Assembly: GCF_037478135.1 (NCBI RefSeq) | Contig: NZ_JBBHDV010000006.1 | Location: 62,001-126,000 of the forward strand | Source of the DNA: Denitratimonas sp037478135 | GTDB lineage: Bacteria; Pseudomonadota; Gammaproteobacteria; Xanthomonadales; Xanthomonadaceae | DNA length: 64,000 bases | Direction of reading: 5' to 3' | In this document: positions 9,501 to 18,685 of the stretch, piece after piece | Layout: every line of letters starts with the position of its first letter | Position numbering within the stretch: the stretch's first letter is position 1 | The notes under the pieces: model-generated | What the model was told of the DNA's origin: nothing | Databases searched by the model: none | Seen by the model: only the letters and a program-made list of their open reading frames with translations | Position numbers and translations under genes: made by a program

Positions 9501-10735
9501 AACCGCGCCTGCGCCGCATCGACCTGCGTGCGCTGCTGGAAGAAATCGTCGCCGGTTACCAGCCCGCCGCCGCACGCAACGGCGTAACCCTGGTACTGCA
9601 AGCGCAGGACGACGCACTCGTACTGTTCGCCGACCGCGACCATCTGTTGACCATCTTCGGCAATCTTGTCGACAACGCTCTCAAATACGCCCCGGCCGGC
9701 AGCGATGTGGTGCTGCACCTCGCCCATCACGATGAGCAGGCGCGGATCGAAGTACAGGACAGCGGCCCCGGCTTCGACCCGGCGCTGACCCCGCACCTGT
9801 TCGAGCGTTTCTACCGCGTCGACGGCCCGCCCCGGCACGGGCGTGAAGGTCTGGGCATCGGTTTGGCGTTGGCGCGCGAACTGGTCGAACTGCATGGCGG
9901 CCATATCGGCGCGCGCAGCACACCGGGCAGCGGCACTGTCTTCCATGTCGAGCTGCCACTGGGCAGCGCGCACGTGGCAATCGACGAGTTGCAGATCGAC
10001 GACAACCCCCATTCCGTACAGCCTGCCGCAGCCTCCACCCACACGCCCGGCGAAGGTCGCGTGCTGTTGGTCGAAGACCATCCCGATCTGGCTGCCTATC
10101 TGGCCGAACGCATCGGCGAACACCTGCCGGTGACCTGCGTGGGCAGCGCCGAGGACGCGTTGCAGGCGCTTTCGCAGGATCACGATTTCCGCCTGCTGAT
10201 CAGCGACGTGATGCTGCCCGGCGCCAGCGGACTGGAGCTGTGCCGCCACGTCCACGATGGTGCTCAGCCGCTGCCGGTGCTGCTGATTTCCGCCAAGGCC
10301 GCCGATGGCGACCGCGCCGCCGGGCTGGCCGCCGGCGCCAGCGCCTACCTGGCCAAACCCTTCAGCTTCGAAGCCCTGCTGGAAGAAATCGCCCGCGCCT
10401 GGCCCGCCGCCAGTCCGCGTCTGCGCCCGGCACCGGCCTCGGCGGAAGCGCTTGATCCGCTGCTGGCAACCGCACTGCAGGGCATGGCCGATGCCGAATT
10501 CTCGATCGCCAGCTGGGCCGAATGCGTGCACCTGTCCGAACGCCAGCTGCGCCGCCGCGTGCACGAACTGACCGGCCAATCCCCGCAAACCTGGCTGCGC
10601 GAACAACGCCTGCTGCGCGTGCGCCACCTGCTGCGCAGCGGCGAATGCAAAACCCTGGCCGAAGCCGGCAGCCGCTGCGGCCTGGACAACCCCGCCTACC
10701 TCTACCGCAGCTACCGCGCCCGCTTCGGCGACTGA
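6599..10735 (+). CDS. Hybrid two-component system: periplasmic propeller sensor, kinase, receiver and AraC-type DNA-binding domain in one protein
   Basis: 1378 residues holding a complete signalling chain. Order: signal peptide (about 1-30); two-component-regulator propeller repeats (about 35-700, with units such as DGFLWLATHDGLARFDG and DRDGRMWLGTLGDGL); a Y_Y_Y-like domain (about 720-805); one membrane helix (about 810-830); a coiled coil; a HisKA domain with the phospho-accepting His in ADVSHELRTP (about 907); an HATPase with NLVDNALKYAP and GLGIGLALARELVELHGG; a receiver (about 1154-1267, phospho-acceptor Asp in LLISDVMLPG, Lys in AYLAKPF); and a C-terminal AraC-type helix-turn-helix (about 1290-1378). 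This build is the HTCS class best known from Bacteroidetes glycan loci. I start at ATG 6599 because it opens the signal peptide. The ligand is unknown. The neighbouring surface-protein gene is a possible target. Confidence 0.93.
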   Translation: MRCFRPSFVSTLAFLLAGLTVAWEARAGESEPRWVSHHYGSVDGLPVGSASSARVDVDGFLWLATHDGLARFDGQRFDVHDSMRFPAMSGNRVLSIHKDDEGRLFAHTSHGDWLSIRSGRIERAPMGIDAAPAVLHVDPASLCLTTHQALHCPDGEGAFPPRLTLPAKTVPGLALPGHNDVVWLLAMNGDIWRHDGNQWWRTWQALGDATRIARNSPALVAEDGALWATTAQGRLLRVAPQGEVTIWNGADDPQLTLQIREDRQGQIWIGAVQGLFRLVNGQPQQLPISAAQTNEQPGRASDAMHAHLSWQAPDDALWLRAGAQLWRFEADEVVDTHRRAPLLTSRGQILDLLFEADGTTWVMTLRDGIHRLNRARVELLDTRAGLGDGNIYGVSRDRDGRMWLGTLGDGLKSVAADGQLHVYGRADGLPGENPWLVATAPDGGIYAGTYAPGLWHRAPGASRFEPVALPDELQGEQILAVVFDHEQRMWLGSSAGAWLSTEHGWQRQWPQVPRRARVSALAFSGDGEVWFGGSEGVWRRHGDHGHAVAAELLAQTSVRDLFRSSDGALWVSTDGRGLVRIAGDDPHGHKAIRLGRAQGLPSNSPHAVREDANGHVWVNSNQGIFRIARNNLHAHLADAGQRLSPLVLGLADGLTELEGNGGVQPAGDFDAHGRLWFPSQRGVVRFDPLAMPLREQPPRAVIDALESDGQPLLFPTSGNTLPPGVRSLLIRYGAADLHAGAQVRFRYRLLPQDRGWTDALNGRATGYASLAPGEYRFELLAGNSDGIWATTPTAFDFQVPPLWHETGGFRLLLALSLLALLLAAVWLRLRGLRLRAAELDREVAQRTGELRTEKSRVETALADLSQAHAELARTHAQIEDRNLQLAEQARRLEALDHFRSRVLADVSHELRTPVMLVSLPLRELQAQAGALDETGRRRLQLSLTQLDRLGGLVEQLVGLVQAESGQLQPRLRRIDLRALLEEIVAGYQPAAARNGVTLVLQAQDDALVLFADRDHLLTIFGNLVDNALKYAPAGSDVVLHLAHHDEQARIEVQDSGPGFDPALTPHLFERFYRVDGPPRHGREGLGIGLALARELVELHGGHIGARSTPGSGTVFHVELPLGSAHVAIDELQIDDNPHSVQPAAASTHTPGEGRVLLVEDHPDLAAYLAERIGEHLPVTCVGSAEDALQALSQDHDFRLLISDVMLPGASGLELCRHVHDGAQPLPVLLISAKAADGDRAAGLAAGASAYLAKPFSFEALLEEIARAWPAASPRLRPAPASAEALDPLLATALQGMADAEFSIASWAECVHLSERQLRRRVHELTGQSPQTWLREQRLLRVRHLLRSGECKTLAEAGSRCGLDNPAYLYRSYRARFGD

Positions 10736-11097
10736 CCCGGCCCGGACCACCACACCTGATGGATGCCGGCGCAAATGAAGCAGCGGCGGTGACGATGCAC
10801 CCACAGCCCGCAGCCGCGTAGCGCACATCTCCCACCATCCCGCACCACTGCCTCGCCATGAAACGGCGATACGCAAATCACGTCGTGGCTGGCACACCGG
10901 CGAATTCGCAACCTATTGATTCTCAATGGATGCGCACCCTGTCGCGGCCACGATGTCCGATGCGTGCAGGTGCATGTCCGCTCAGGACATGGGCAGCGCG
11001 GCGGGCTTGGGCCACGCTTCGCGTTGCCCTGCGGCATCGTCGCCCGCCTCCGTCGCTGACGGACGCGATGCCTGCCCATTCCCCTGGAGAACCCGCC
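10736..11097. other. 362-base leader region before the giant surface-protein gene
   Basis: No gene is supported. Visible features are a 10-base palindrome GCGAATTCGC (10900-10909), a short AT-richer stretch (10911-10930) and a hairpin CATGTCC/GGACATG (10973-10979 with 10985-10991). These could belong to a promoter or operator for the gene starting at 11098, but nothing decides it. Confidence 0.4.
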
Positions 11098-14000
11098 ATG
11101 CCGTATCGCCGCCCGCACACCCTCGAATCGACTCTGCAACGACTGCTGTGGCTGTGCGTGTGGGCAGGACTGCTGCTGACGTGGTTTGCCACACCGGCAG
11201 CGGCGGCCACGTACACCGTGACCAATACCAATGACAGCGGAGCCGGCAGCCTGCGTCAGGCGATAACCCAGGCCATGGCGACGCCTGCCGCCGACACGAT
11301 CGTGTTCGCATCGTCGGCCAACGGCGTGATCACGCTGCAATCGCAGCTTCCCGATCTGCTCAGCAGCGGCGGCGCGCTGACCATCACCGGCAATGGCCCT
11401 GCCAACACCATCATCGACGGCGCGGGTGGGAACCGAGCCTTCCATGCCCTCCATCAGACAGGCCTCCAGTTCACGCTGCACCAGCTGACGATACGCAACG
11501 GCTTTGCGGCTAATGGCGAAGGCGGGGCAATCTTCTTGTTGGCCAGCAACGGATCGCTGACCGTCGAGAACGTCGAATTCGTGAACAACCACTCCACCTG
11601 GGAAGGAGGTGCGGTTCGTTCCACCAGTGCAGCGGTGACGGTTCGCAACAGCCTGTTTCAGGGCAATGTGTCATCCCAAACCCATGGCAGCGGCATTTCT
11701 GTCCACAACGCGGCGCTGGATGTGCGCAACAGCAGCTTCACCGGACATGGTTCGGAATCGGTGCTCTATGCCCAGGAAGCCACAACCCGGCTGGTCAATG
11801 TCACTGCAACGAACAATCAAACCAGCATTGGTACCCTGCGAGTCTTTGCCGGCACATTGTCGCTCAGCAATTGCCTGCTGGCGGGCAATAACTCTGCCGA
11901 TCTGAACATCGCGGCCAACCCCGTGATCAATTATGCCGGCTCGCGCAACAACCTCATCGGCGACGAAGGCAATACCAGCTTCACCGATGGTGACAATGGC
12001 AATCAGGTCGGCGTGCTGAATCCTCTGGTCGGCCCATTGGGCAACTACGGCGGCACCACGCACACCCTGCCCCTGCTGCCGGGCAGCCCGGCGATCAATG
12101 CCGGCACCACTACCGGCGGCGACATTCCGAATGTCGATCAGCGTGGTATCGGCCGCGTCGGCTCGCCGGATATCGGCGCCTTCGAATCGCGCGGCTTCAC
12201 GCTCTCCCAGGTCAGCGGCAACTCGCAAAGCGCGGTGGTCGGCACGCAATTCGCCAGCCCGCTGATGGTCGAGGTCACCGCCAATCAGGCCATCGAACCA
12301 GTCGTGGGCGGCCAAGTGCATTTCAGTGCCCCGACCAGCGGCGCATCCGCAGTGCCGGCGACACCCGCCGCCAGCATCACCAGCGGTGGGCAAGCCCAGA
12401 CTCTTGTCACCGCCAACGCCACCGCAGGCGGCCCGTACTCCGTCACCGCGAGCGCGGCAGGCACAACGCCCGCCAGCGTCGACTTCTCGCTGACCAACAC
12501 ACCAGCCGGCAACCCGGCCTGCGCCGGCTTCAGCTTCCCCTACACCCTGTCCGGCACCGACAACACTGCGCGCGTGGCCGAGCTGCGCCAGGCCATCGAG
12601 TGTGCCAACGCCAATGCCACCGATGACGTAATCGACCTGGGCGGCCACACCCTTGTCCTCACCGATGCGCCGTACTCGAACGCCCACGGCGACACCGCCC
12701 TGCCCTTCATCACCAGCGTGCTGGAACTGCAAAACGGTCAGCTCGAACGCGATGGCGGCGCGCCGCCGTTCCGCTTCATTCTTGCCGATGCCGCCAGCAC
12801 GCTCACCGTGCGCGACATGCAGCTGCGTGGCGGCTCGGCCGACGGCGAAGGCGGCGCGATCCTGTCGCTGAGTGCCAGTCCGATGACGGTGCGCGCCAGC
12901 GTGTTCGAGGACAACAACGCCAGCACGCGCGGTGGTGCGGTGTCCGCGCAGGGCCATGCGTTCATCGTGATGTCCGATTTCATCGGCAATGCCGCGCCCG
13001 ATGGTGCCGCCCTGGCCGCGTATCAAACGACCATGAACATAAACAACAGGTTCTTCGCCAATGGCGATGCCGCCAGCGATTCCGTGCTCTGGATCGACGG
13101 GTATGGCGCGCTGGTCGGCAACCTGTTCGCCGACAACCACCTGAGCGCCACCGGCAGCTCGCTGATGGTGTTCGCCAGCAACACCACGGTGGCGGAAATG
13201 CGCCACACGACCATCGCCGACAACACGGCGCAGGGGCCGTTGCTGCGAATGGAGAATGGCAACAACGCGCAGGTGCGCAACAGCATCCTGTGGGGCAACA
13301 CCAGCACCGGACTCGGCGACCTGTCGCCGCTCCACAGCATTTTCCCAGGCGCGCCCGCAGCAGACGGCAACCTGGACGTCGATCCCGCCTTCGTCGCCAC
13401 CCCCGGCAACTACCGTCTGGCCGCCGGCAGCCCGGCCATCGACGCCGGCCACAACGGCCATTCCATGTTCGACAATTTCGACATCGACGACGACGGCGAC
13501 AACACTGAGCTCCTGCCCGATCTGGACCTGAACCCGCGCCCCTGGGATGACCCGGATGTGCCCGATACCGGCGTCGGCCCCGGCGACATCGTCGATATCG
13601 GCGCCTACGAGCGCCAGCCTCCGGTTACTCTTCCCACACTGAGCATCAACGATGTCAGCGTCAACGAAGGTGACAGCGGCACCACCGATGCCATCTTCAC
13701 GATCAGTCTGGACGCGCCGGCACCGCTGGGCGGCACCGCCTTCGATATCGCCACCGCCGACGGCACCGCCACCACGGCCGACAACGACTATGTCGCGCAA
13801 AGCCTCACCGCCGCGTTCATTCCGGCTGGTCAGAACAGCACGACATTCACCGTGCTGGTCAATGGCGACACGGTGGCCGAACCGGATGAAACCTTCTTCG
13901 TCAACATCACCAACATCGTCAACGCGGTGGCGGGCGACGCCCAGGGCCTTGGCACAATCGTCAACGATGATGCCGATCCCTGTGCCGGCTTCAGCTTTCC

Positions 14001-16821
14001 GTACACGCTGAGCGGCGCCAACAACGCTGCACGCGTGGCGAACCTGCGCCAGGCGATCCATTGCGCCAATGCCAACGCCACCGACGATGTGATCGACATG
14101 GCCGGTGCCACGCTGGTGTTCGACGCCCCGGATGCCAGCACCTTCGATGAGTCCGCGCTGCCGAACGTCACCAGCGTCATCACCCTGCGCAACGGCACCC
14201 TGCAGCGTGACGCGGCGGCGGCGGACTTCCGCCTGCTGACCATCGAGGGTTCGGGCGAACTCGTCGGCGAGTCGCTGGACTTCCGCAACGGGCTGGCGTC
14301 GGTCGGCGCCGCCATCTACACCGACGGCGACCTGACGTTGCACGACGTTGGATTCTTCGACAACGGCGACCTCGCGGTGACCGGACAAGGCGGCGCCATC
14401 CACCACGGCGGCAACACGCTACGCATCATCGATAGCCGGTTCGAACGTAATGCAGCGACGTCCGGCGGCGCGGTGTCCATCAGCACCGGCGATCTGTGGA
14501 TGCGCGGATCGCTGCTGCAGGGCAACCAGGCCAACGAGGGCGGTGCGCTATACAGCGAGTCGATCGTGATCCGGCTGTTCGACAACGCGTTCGTTGACAA
14601 CCAGGCACGGCGGGGCGGCGCCATCAAGTGCTTCGGTGGACAGATTTCCGGCACGCGATTCGAAGGCAACACCGCCGACGAGCTCGCGGGTGCCGTGTAC
14701 ATGGAGTTCGCCTTCGTGGACCTGTTCGTCTCCAACAGCCTGTTCATCGGCAACGAAGCCCCCGATGCAACGGTGCTGGTCGGTGCTGCCGATTCGACGA
14801 CGCATCTGCACAATGTGACGATCAGCGGGCATCCGGCCGGTCCCGGCAACCTGCTGGGAGGCAGCGGCGGCATCGTCATCGCCAACAGCATCGTGTGGGG
14901 CAATGGCGGCGCGTCGCTGGGAACGGCCACCGTCCGCCACAGCCTGATCGAAGGCGGCCACCCCGGCGGCACCAATATCCTCGATCTGAACCCGCGCTTC
15001 ATCGATGCCGCCAACGGCGATTACCGGCTGGCCTCCGGCAGCCCCGCGATCGACGCCGGCAACAACGCCGATGTCCGCCGCGACACCTGGATGGATATCG
15101 ACGAGGACGGCGACGTCGACGAAGAGCTGGAGGATCTGGATGGAAACCCGCGCCGCCATGACGACGCCGGCGTGGTCGATACCGGCCTCGGCACCGCGCC
15201 CATCGTCGACTTGGGCGCCTACGAACGTCAGACCGATTCCGGCGCGCCCGGCATCAGCGTCAACCCGACCAGTGGCCTGATCACCACCGAAGCCGGCGGA
15301 ACGGCGAGCTTCACCGTGGTGCTCGACACCCAGCCCAATGCGGATGTGAGCATTGCGTTGAGCAGCAGCGACACCAGCGAAGGCACCGTCACACCTGCGA
15401 GCGTCACCTTCACGCCCGCCAACTGGAACACGGCGCAAACCGTCACCGTCACCGGTGTCGACGACAACATGGTCGATGGCGACGTGGCGTACACCATCGT
15501 CACCGCCGCCGCGGCCAGCGCCGATGCCAACTACGATGGCCTCGATCCCGCCGATGTCTCGGTGACGAACACCGATGACGACATTGCCGGCATCACCGTC
15601 TCCCCGACCAGCGGCCTGGTCACCACCGAAGGCATGGGTCCGACCGGCACACCCGGCGTCGACCAGTTCAGCGTGGTGTTGAACAGCCAGCCCACTGGCG
15701 ACGTGACGCTCGGCCTGAGCAGCAGCGACACCACCGAGGGCACCGTGTCACCAACCAGCCTGACCTTCACCCCGGCAAACTGGAACACGGCCCAGCACGT
15801 GAACGTGCTCAGCGTGGATGACAGCGTGGTCGATGGCGATATCGCGTACACCATCATCACTGCCCCGGCGGTCAGCGCCGACCCAGCCTACGATGGTCTC
15901 AACCCGGCCGATGTTTCGGTTACCAACATGGACAACGATGTGGCCGGTATCACCGTTACCCCGACCAGCGGCCTGATCACAACCGAAGCCGGCGGAACGG
16001 CGAGCTTCACCGTGGTGCTCGACACCCAGCCCAACGCGGATGTGAGCATTGCGTTGAGCAGCAGCGATACCAGCGAAGGCACCGTCACACCTGCGAGCGT
16101 CACCTTCACGCCCGCCAACTGGAATACGGGGCAAACCGTCACCGTCACCGGTGTGGATGACACCGATGTCGACGGCGACATCGCGTACACCATCATCACC
16201 GCCCCGGCCGTCAGTGCCGATGCCAACTACAACGGCCTCGACCCCGCCGATGTGTCGGTCACCAACCGTGACGACGACGTCCATACCGCCCAGCTGATCG
16301 CATTCAAGAGCGTGGTGCAGACCGGTACCGACAGCCAGCCGGTGATCTACGAGATCGTGCTGGAAAACATCGGCGACGGCGATCAGGCTGACGACCCGGC
16401 CAGCCACGAACTCACCGACGTGCTGCCCGCACAACTGACCCTGGTCGATGCCAGCGCCAACGCCGGCAGCATCAGCACCGATCCGGCCAGCAACAGCGTG
16501 TTCTGGAACGGTGCACTGACGTCCGGCGCCTCGGTCACGATCCTGATCGAAGCCGATGTGGCGATCAGCCACGCTGCGACGATCAGCAACCAGGCCAGCA
16601 TCCACTTCGACAGCGACGGCGACGGCCTCAACGACGCCGCCGCCCTGTCCAGCGACCCGGCCCAGCCCGGCACCGATGTACCGACGCGCTTCCAGTTCGC
16701 CGGCACCGCAGCACCGAATGCCCCGGTACTGATCCCGGCCACCGGCCGTGCCGCGCTGCTGTGGATGATGGCGTTGATGCTGATCGGTGCCGGCCTGGCG
16801 CTGCGTCTGCCACGAAGCTGA
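11098..16821 (+). CDS. Giant repetitive cell-surface protein (parallel beta-helix, Calx-beta, Ig-like repeats) with IPTL-CTERM-like anchor
   Basis: 1907 residues. The order is: signal peptide ending FATPAAAATYT; a first right-handed beta-helix region of the polymorphic outer-membrane-protein type (about 40-370, TVTNTNDSGAGSLRQAI); two homologous modules each opening CAGFSFPYTLSG (about 475 and 962) with GGAI/GGAV beta-helix turns; a Calx-beta domain (about 845-958); three Ig-like repeats of 112-119 residues (about 1385-1728); a DUF11-like domain; and a C-terminal VLIPATGRAALLWMMALML plus basic tail. That tail resembles IPTL-CTERM signals processed by exosortase-type systems; no sorting enzyme is in the window. 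ATG 11098 follows GGAGA and starts the signal peptide. A role in adhesion or matrix is inferred from architecture only. It lies directly downstream of the hybrid sensor gene. Confidence 0.85.
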   Translation: MPYRRPHTLESTLQRLLWLCVWAGLLLTWFATPAAAATYTVTNTNDSGAGSLRQAITQAMATPAADTIVFASSANGVITLQSQLPDLLSSGGALTITGNGPANTIIDGAGGNRAFHALHQTGLQFTLHQLTIRNGFAANGEGGAIFLLASNGSLTVENVEFVNNHSTWEGGAVRSTSAAVTVRNSLFQGNVSSQTHGSGISVHNAALDVRNSSFTGHGSESVLYAQEATTRLVNVTATNNQTSIGTLRVFAGTLSLSNCLLAGNNSADLNIAANPVINYAGSRNNLIGDEGNTSFTDGDNGNQVGVLNPLVGPLGNYGGTTHTLPLLPGSPAINAGTTTGGDIPNVDQRGIGRVGSPDIGAFESRGFTLSQVSGNSQSAVVGTQFASPLMVEVTANQAIEPVVGGQVHFSAPTSGASAVPATPAASITSGGQAQTLVTANATAGGPYSVTASAAGTTPASVDFSLTNTPAGNPACAGFSFPYTLSGTDNTARVAELRQAIECANANATDDVIDLGGHTLVLTDAPYSNAHGDTALPFITSVLELQNGQLERDGGAPPFRFILADAASTLTVRDMQLRGGSADGEGGAILSLSASPMTVRASVFEDNNASTRGGAVSAQGHAFIVMSDFIGNAAPDGAALAAYQTTMNINNRFFANGDAASDSVLWIDGYGALVGNLFADNHLSATGSSLMVFASNTTVAEMRHTTIADNTAQGPLLRMENGNNAQVRNSILWGNTSTGLGDLSPLHSIFPGAPAADGNLDVDPAFVATPGNYRLAAGSPAIDAGHNGHSMFDNFDIDDDGDNTELLPDLDLNPRPWDDPDVPDTGVGPGDIVDIGAYERQPPVTLPTLSINDVSVNEGDSGTTDAIFTISLDAPAPLGGTAFDIATADGTATTADNDYVAQSLTAAFIPAGQNSTTFTVLVNGDTVAEPDETFFVNITNIVNAVAGDAQGLGTIVNDDADPCAGFSFPYTLSGANNAARVANLRQAIHCANANATDDVIDMAGATLVFDAPDASTFDESALPNVTSVITLRNGTLQRDAAAADFRLLTIEGSGELVGESLDFRNGLASVGAAIYTDGDLTLHDVGFFDNGDLAVTGQGGAIHHGGNTLRIIDSRFERNAATSGGAVSISTGDLWMRGSLLQGNQANEGGALYSESIVIRLFDNAFVDNQARRGGAIKCFGGQISGTRFEGNTADELAGAVYMEFAFVDLFVSNSLFIGNEAPDATVLVGAADSTTHLHNVTISGHPAGPGNLLGGSGGIVIANSIVWGNGGASLGTATVRHSLIEGGHPGGTNILDLNPRFIDAANGDYRLASGSPAIDAGNNADVRRDTWMDIDEDGDVDEELEDLDGNPRRHDDAGVVDTGLGTAPIVDLGAYERQTDSGAPGISVNPTSGLITTEAGGTASFTVVLDTQPNADVSIALSSSDTSEGTVTPASVTFTPANWNTAQTVTVTGVDDNMVDGDVAYTIVTAAAASADANYDGLDPADVSVTNTDDDIAGITVSPTSGLVTTEGMGPTGTPGVDQFSVVLNSQPTGDVTLGLSSSDTTEGTVSPTSLTFTPANWNTAQHVNVLSVDDSVVDGDIAYTIITAPAVSADPAYDGLNPADVSVTNMDNDVAGITVTPTSGLITTEAGGTASFTVVLDTQPNADVSIALSSSDTSEGTVTPASVTFTPANWNTGQTVTVTGVDDTDVDGDIAYTIITAPAVSADANYNGLDPADVSVTNRDDDVHTAQLIAFKSVVQTGTDSQPVIYEIVLENIGDGDQADDPASHELTDVLPAQLTLVDASANAGSISTDPASNSVFWNGALTSGASVTILIEADVAISHAATISNQASIHFDSDGDGLNDAAALSSDPAQPGTDVPTRFQFAGTAAPNAPVLIPATGRAALLWMMALMLIGAGLALRLPRS
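15250..16281 (+). repeat. Three tandem coding repeats (Ig-like modules)
   Basis: Units run at 15250-15588, 15589-15945 and 15946-16281. Units 1 and 3 are almost identical at the DNA level over roughly 15285-15465 and 15981-16161, including synonymous sites, while unit 2 has diverged. This pattern points to recent duplication or gene conversion between the outer units. Confidence 0.85.
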
Positions 16822-16847
16822 TCGGGCATCCGTCGCGCCCTCTGCGA

Positions 16848-16884
16848 GTGCGCTCCTACACACCCCATCAATGTAGGAGCGCAC
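16848..16884. repeat. REP-like hairpin after the surface-protein gene
   Basis: GTGCGCTCCTACA (16848-16860) pairs perfectly with TGTAGGAGCGCAC (16872-16884). The TAGGAGCGCAC core matches a short palindromic repeat family common in Xanthomonas and Pseudomonas relatives. A degenerate second copy lies at about 16936-16961. Being 27 bases past the stop, it may also end or protect the transcript. Confidence 0.65.
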
Positions 16885-17109
16885 ACCCAAGGTGGGCGCG
16901 AATGGACGGGCTGGTTCGGATGCACCGGCTTCCTTCGCGCCCTCTACGATTGCACTCCTACCGAACGCGTTTCATATGAGCAATACGGCTGAGCGGCGCA
17001 GTCCCGCGCTGCCTCATGCCCGGATGTGCATAAGCTGATAAGGCCCGGTATCGACCCTGCTCATAACCGCACGGCATGATGGACGGCCCCGCCGCCGGAG
17101 TATGCCGCC

Positions 17110-18399
17110 ATGAGCCAAGCCACCTGGAAACCCGAAACCATCGCCGTCCATGCCGGCTACTCGCCCGATCCGACCACGCGCGCGGTCGCGGTGCCGATCT
17201 ACCAGACCGTGGCCTACGCCTTCGACAGCACCCAGCACGGCGCCGACCTGTTCGACCTGAAGACGCCGGGCAACATCTATACCCGCATCATGAACCCGAC
17301 CACCGATGTGCTCGAACAGCGCATCGCGGCACTGGAAGGCGGCATCGCGGCGCTGGCGCTGGCTTCCGGGCAGGCGGCGGTGACTTACGCGATCCAGACC
17401 ATCGCCGAGGCCGGCGACAACATCGTGTCGTCCAGCGCGCTGTACGGCGGCACCTACAACCTGTTCGCGCACACCCTGCCGCAGTTCGGCATCGAAACCC
17501 GCTTCGCCGATTACGACGAACCGGATGCGTTCGAAAAACTGATCGACGAACGCACCAAGGCGGTGTTTGTCGAATCACTCGGCAACCCGCTGGGCAATGT
17601 CACCGATATCGAAAGGATCGCGAAGATCGCGCATGCGCATGGCGTGCCGCTGATCGTGGACAACACCGTCGCCACGCCGTACCTGCTGCGCCCGATCGAT
17701 TTCGGCGCGGACATCGTGGTGCAGTCGCTGACCAAGTATCTGGGCGGCCACGGCAACAGCCTGGGCGGGGCGATCATCGATTCAGGCAGGTTCCCGTGGG
17801 CGGAACACAAAGCGCGTTTCCCGCACCTCAACGAGCCGGATGTCAGCTATCACGGCGTGGTCTACACCGAGGCGCTGGGGCCGGCGGCCTATATCGGTCG
17901 CGCCCGCGTGGTGCCGCTGCGCAATACCGGCGCGGCGCTGTCGCCATTCAACTCGTTCCTGATCCTGCAGGGCATTGAAACGCTGCCCCTGCGCATGGAC
18001 CGGATCGTGCAGAACACGCGCACCATCGCCGAATATCTCAAGGCGCATCCGAAGGTCGCCTGGGTCAATTACGCTGGCCTGCCGGATCACCCCGAACACG
18101 CGCTGGCGCAGAAATACCTGCGCGATGCGGCGCCTTCGGGCCTGTTCACCTTCGGCCTGCCGGGCGGGCGTGAAGCCGGCGCGCGCTTCCTCGATGCGCT
18201 GCAACTGTTCACGCGTCTGGTCAATATCGGCGATACCCGCTCGCTGGCCACGCATCCGGCTTCGACCACGCACCGCCAGCTGGATGAGGCGGAACTGGAA
18301 AAGGCCGGCGTGACGCTGGACACCGTGCGGCTGTCGATCGGCATCGAGCATGCCGACGACTTGATCGCGGATCTGGAACAGGCGTTGGCGGCGGCCTGA
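17110..18399 (+). CDS. metY: O-acetylhomoserine sulfhydrylase (MetY-type, PLP-dependent)
   Basis: Predicted to make homocysteine from O-acetylhomoserine and sulfide in the cytosol. It is a 429-residue Cys/Met-metabolism PLP enzyme. The PLP lysine is in VVQSLTKYLGGHGNS and the cofactor loop in ALASGQAAVTYAIQTI. The length, the AVHAGYSPDPTTRAVAVPIYQT start and the 45-residue insertion before the C-terminus fit MetY rather than MetB/MetC (about 385). GGAG precedes ATG 17110. It appears monocistronic. A second PLP enzyme of this family (46542-47741) belongs to the gamma-lyase/synthase branch. Confidence 0.9.
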   Translation: MSQATWKPETIAVHAGYSPDPTTRAVAVPIYQTVAYAFDSTQHGADLFDLKTPGNIYTRIMNPTTDVLEQRIAALEGGIAALALASGQAAVTYAIQTIAEAGDNIVSSSALYGGTYNLFAHTLPQFGIETRFADYDEPDAFEKLIDERTKAVFVESLGNPLGNVTDIERIAKIAHAHGVPLIVDNTVATPYLLRPIDFGADIVVQSLTKYLGGHGNSLGGAIIDSGRFPWAEHKARFPHLNEPDVSYHGVVYTEALGPAAYIGRARVVPLRNTGAALSPFNSFLILQGIETLPLRMDRIVQNTRTIAEYLKAHPKVAWVNYAGLPDHPEHALAQKYLRDAAPSGLFTFGLPGGREAGARFLDALQLFTRLVNIGDTRSLATHPASTTHRQLDEAELEKAGVTLDTVRLSIGIEHADDLIADLEQALAAA

Positions 18400-18685
18400 G
18401 TAGAGGTTGGTGGCGCGCGCTTTTCCCGGCTCCGCAGTAGATCCGGACAGTCCGGCAAAATACAGCCACAGCCGGGGATGGAGTCATGGGAAAGCCACTC
18501 CCGGATACAGCGGTGCCTTAACCGGGCTACATGATGCGTCTTGTCCGAGCTGAGTGGTGGATACGGTGACACAGTGAAGAGCGCGCTCCGGCATGGGTGG
18601 TTTGCGCTAGGCTGGCCGCCATGGCAGCGACCACGGAAAATCGTGGCGCGCGCTGTTCCCCCGCCCCCTTTTCGCGATCCGAGCC

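Noticed and set aside
6923..10897. A 1324-codon open frame on the minus strand opposite the hybrid sensor gene
   Set aside because: It follows the codon pattern of the plus-strand gene, has no protein-like domains, and such shadows are expected in GC-rich DNA.
11671..14406. A 911-codon minus-strand open frame opposite the giant surface protein
   Set aside because: Its repeats are the antisense of the surface-protein repeats; there is no signal peptide, domain or ribosome site.
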